From: Veillonella sp.
Lineage (GTDB): Bacteria; Bacillota; Negativicutes; Veillonellales; Veillonellaceae
Reading direction: 5' to 3'
DNA length: 64,000 nt
Assembly (NCBI RefSeq): GCF_041333735.1
Contig: NZ_JBGKFB010000001.1
Coordinates: 1,932,501-1,996,500, forward strand
Below, piece by piece: positions 63,201 to 64,000 of the stretch. Each line of letters opens with the position of its first letter. Positions within the stretch are counted from its first letter, which is position 1. A model generated the notes under the pieces. The model had not been told where the DNA came from. It ran no database searches and saw only the letters and a program-made list of their open reading frames with translations. The position numbers were made by a program, and so were the translations under genes.

Positions 63201-64000
63201 TTAGTATTATTTTCATTAATCTTATTATCAATTGTAGTGTTAATATTATTGATTGTTGTGCCAACTTTACCTTTCAATTCATCGATGGCTTTTTTGTTAT
63301 CGTTGATAGCTTTTTTGTTATCACCGATAAATTTACGGTTTTCCATGATGAAAGTATTATTAGCATCAATATTTTGTGTGTTAGTTTCAACTTTAGCAGT
63401 TAAATCAGCAATAGATTTACTATTATTGTTAACATTAACAGTTAGATTATCAATTGCTTTTTTATTGTTGTTAACTTTAATATCAACATTGTTGATATTT
63501 TGATTGAGTTCATTTTTAACATTAGAAATGTTAGTGTTCAACTCATTTTTCGTATTATTAATATTTGTTTTAATATCATTAATCTTAACATCTACATCCT
63601 TATTAACATTATTAATAATAGTAGTGTTGTTATTTTCAATCTTCTCATCAACTTTGTTCAAAATTGTAGTGTTATTATTTTGAACTGCAGTATTAATATT
63701 TTGATTTACTTGATTAATAATATTAGTATTATTAGCTTCAATATGTTTTTTTACACTAGCATCAATGTTAGTATTTACATTATTAACAACATTATTTGTG
63801 ATATTAGTAATTTTATTATCAATTTTTACATCAATATCGTTATTAATTTTAGTAAATTTAGCATCAATATTATTGTTAATATTTGTGATGTCTTGTTGAA
63901 TGTTAGTGATTTGAGTGCCGACTTTACCTTTTAATCCTTCAATATCTTTGCTATTTTTATCAACTTTAGCATTGATATTTGTAATATTAGCATTGATTTT
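57257..64000 (-). CDS. giant trimeric autotransporter adhesin (YadA family), 5' end beyond the window
   Basis: The frame is open without a stop to base 64000, so at least 2247 residues are present and the signal peptide and head are outside. An ATG-like start at 63661 is only an in-frame TTG inside the repeat. The stalk is Asn/Ile/Val-rich coiled coil in 7-, 11- and 15-residue patterns (NNTTIINKVDQNIDAKI and variants). Near the C-terminus comes the YadA anchor (PIEYHEGQKAQIMAAVGTY, ALGVAHYANPDLLIHAG, SVMANAGVTIGIG), a four-strand unit that trimerises into a 12-strand barrel. Unusually, 54 residues follow the barrel, including a heptad coiled coil. It would be an outer-membrane adhesin fibre. 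Confidence 0.93.
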   Translation of the reverse strand, partial: KINANITNINAKVDKNSKDIEGLKGKVGTQITNIQQDITNINNNIDAKFTKINNDIDVKIDNKITNITNNVVNNVNTNIDASVKKHIEANNTNIINQVNQNINTAVQNNNTTILNKVDEKIENNNTTIINNVNKDVDVKINDIKTNINNTKNELNTNISNVKNELNQNINNVDIKVNNNKKAIDNLTVNVNNNSKSIADLTAKVETNTQNIDANNTFIMENRKFIGDNKKAINDNKKAIDELKGKVGTTINNINTTIDNKINENNTKIINEVNHNVDVKINDSKTNIISEVNKTINSKIEANNTTIINKVNNDVDTKINAVKTDITNINNTVNNVSAKVDANTTNITNNTTNINKNATAITELKTKVDNQGKVLVDHEGRIQALEQDNKTIKTDVANTQNQVNINTKDIADLKGKVGQNIGNVQVDIKDIKNNITNINSKVEANATAINNVNVKVDGVKGDLDGLKGRVDRHDQRLDYLQDNIADNSTRISIVEDGVKANTKDINVVGTIAMENRTLIGANQKAIDELKGHVGTQITNIETTINKKIEANNTTIINKVDGNIDAKIEKNNTVINNNINNVNAKTEVNAKAIADNSKRIEANSTRISNNEKAINELKGHVGTQITNIENTITNKINENNTVINKNIDAKIETNNTTILNKVDNNIDVKINANNIKVNQKIDGVKGDLDGLTKRVDQNTKDINVAGTIAIENRTLIGANKKAIDELKGHVGNQITNIENTITNKINENNTVINKTIDNKIEANNTVINQNIDNKINSNNTTIINKVDQNIDAKINANNTTIINKVDKNIDIKINENNTQINNTINKKVGDVNVKIDGVKGDVAGLTARVDRHDQRLDYLQGNIVDNSTRISANEDAIKALKGQVGTTIKNIETTINNKITENNVTINKNIDTKIEANNTVINQNIDNKINSNNTTIINKVDQNIDAKINANNTTIINKVDKNIDVKINENNKQINNTINNKIGDVNVKIDGVKGDLNGLKGRVDRHDQRLDYLQDNIADNSTRISVVEDGVKANAKDINVVGTIAMENRQFIGDNKVAIANNTKNININAKAIDELKGQVGQSSTVINDIKKQITNINGKVENNTTNIANNTTNIANNTTAINNVNVKVDGVKGDLKDLTAKVDKNTKDINVAGTIAIENRKFIGDNKKAIDELKGQVGNTVKNIETTINNKITENNVVINKNIDAKIEANNTVINQNITNAITENNKEINNTINNVNVKVDGIKGDIDGLKGRVDRHDQRLDYLQDNIVDNSTRITAVEDSVKLNTTNIANNTTAINNVNVKVDGIKGDLDGLTKRVDQNEKDINVAGTIAIENRTLIGNNKAAIDKNAKAIAELNGKVGTTITNIESTINNKIEANNTVIRNDINTAITNNNTVINKNITNAINENNKTIINKVDKSVDVKIAENNKTINNTINKVNVKVDGIKGDIDGLKGRVDRHDQRLDYLQGNIVDNSTRISANEDAIKALKGQVGTTVTNVENTINAKIEANNTVINNTINNKVNEVNVKVDANAKAIVDNSKAITDIKANVTNISNKVDVNTADIKAIRTDVTNNTTNIANNTAAIANVSKQVTNNTTNIANNATAIANISKQVAGNTANITDVTAKVNANTGRIESNTTAINNLTGKVDANSQAIESLKGQVGKGNTTIVNVAQKVENITQNINAQNSNIQANTVNIQNNTSNINNIKANVVNVEKNVNNIKADVTVVKADITNINAKVDQKINIVNNNITNVKNDVKNIDAKVTNIDNKVTNINNKVTNIDSRVTNIDSKVNDIDVKVNNQNTVINNIKTDVSGLKDQVGKNTEAIKNLQNVSSDVNKVKEQVNANTQKANANEERIKNVQSQVSVNTEAIKHNTENININKAAIKQNAEAIQNTNVTVQKVINKVDEHSKVINDVSKQVNTNTTNIANINNVVNQNTTNITNVTNQVNTNTSNISKVTNQVNTNTTNINTLNAKVDTNVTNITKVDNRVTEVAKQVNENAQLTKAVGTLALENHEKVSVLGLQVNKNTQDIADVNTKVDENVTLTKNIGAIALENNEKVNVLGLQVNKNTQDISTLAEAANYSLKASNIALQDHATLVQHDAQIAENSRRISSVERDVKVVGANAAALAALKPIEYHEGQKAQIMAAVGTYKGKTSTALGVAHYANPDLLIHAGAAYGGDHSVMANAGVTIGIGNAPTAPKASPATVKVLEDQVADLQAQNKEIRELLDKVIAQQPQQAPKTAVKTTK
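59526..59640. repeat. 115-bp direct repeat, copy A, in the autotransporter gene
   Basis: It matches 61347-61461 with two visible mismatches. It encodes the end of one stalk segment, the NSTRISANEDAIKALKGQVG element, and the start of the RVDRHDQRLDYLQ module. Confidence 0.9.
61127..61270. repeat. 144-bp direct repeat, copy A, in the autotransporter gene
   Basis: It matches 61589-61732 with four visible mismatches, in frame, encoding three successive NNT-rich stalk units. Confidence 0.9.
61347..61461. repeat. 115-bp direct repeat, copy B
   Basis: Near-identical to 59526-59640, 1.8 kb away and in the same frame. Confidence 0.9.
61589..61732. repeat. 144-bp direct repeat, copy B
   Basis: Near-identical to 61127-61270, 462 bases away (a multiple of three), so recombination would delete or duplicate 154 residues in frame. 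Confidence 0.9.

Noticed and set aside
63661..63661. Start codon of the autotransporter at 63661
   Set aside because: It is a TTG inside the repeat; translation of 63662-64000 in the same frame continues the stalk without a stop.
58095..63934. Many + strand open frames opposite the autotransporter, up to 318 codons
   Set aside because: They are antisense shadows of Asn/Ile-rich repeats: translation gives hydrophobic low-complexity strings with no ribosome sites or family motifs.
1..64000. tRNA, rRNA, insertion sequence, prophage or riboswitch
   Set aside because: Scanning both strands by eye found no convincing example; a covariance-model search would be needed to exclude small RNAs.

Overview
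The window reads as a chromosomal segment of a diderm Firmicute of the Negativicutes, most likely Veillonella. The DNA is AT-rich and gene order is Firmicute-like: cggR-gap-pgk-tpiA-gpmI-eno, rpmE-prfA-prmC-tsaC-rpiB-glyA-upp, and a mraZ-to-ftsZ dcw cluster. The same segment also encodes outer-membrane products: a YadA-type trimeric autotransporter, a small beta-barrel protein and a MacAB-like efflux pair. MurE carries the DNPR motif of meso-diaminopimelate-adding enzymes. The genus call is an inference from gene content, not from a database search.

Layout. 1-1029 (+) is the 3' part of a class A penicillin-binding protein. 1197-10078 (-) holds mutS2, a double U32 peptidase-like gene, pheT, pheS and a hotdog thioesterase. 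10302-13323 (-) is a MacB-like permease, its ATPase and a MacA-like adaptor. 13490-15170 (-) holds pfkA and a shikimate kinase with an odd basic tail. 15296-23344 (-) is a compact type IV pilus operon: two ATPases, PilC, major pilin, prepilin peptidase, four pilin-like proteins and PilM/N/O-like proteins. 23531-30526 (-) is the lower glycolytic/gluconeogenic operon with its regulator CggR; promoter and operator are legible. 30736-38312 (-) is a housekeeping run of translation factors, one-carbon and nucleotide-salvage genes. 38423-40499 (-) holds an unrecognised protein and endonuclease III; 40623-40892 (+) is a DUF896 protein. 40954-43015 (-) holds an aminotransferase and an outer-membrane protein. 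43097-56857 (-) is the cell wall and division cluster. 57257 to the right edge (-) is the C-terminal part of a giant trimeric autotransporter that runs past the window.

Points that stand out: the GAPDH has lost the NAD-selecting Asp and the Leu-Pro pair, in the manner of NADP-using enzymes, though it sits under a CggR operator. The dcw cluster has no ftsA, ftsI, ftsW or murB. The pilus operon ends in pilM-N-O-aroK with no pilP or pilQ. A 21-bp duplication built from 7-bp units lies between the pilin and prepilin peptidase genes. The autotransporter has a heptad coiled-coil tail after its membrane barrel. An orphan 479-residue protein looks like a degenerate DNA methylase fold.

I saw no tRNA, rRNA, CRISPR array, insertion sequence or prophage gene. 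Many starts were moved downstream of the longest open frame, using Shine-Dalgarno position, family start and overlap with the upstream gene.
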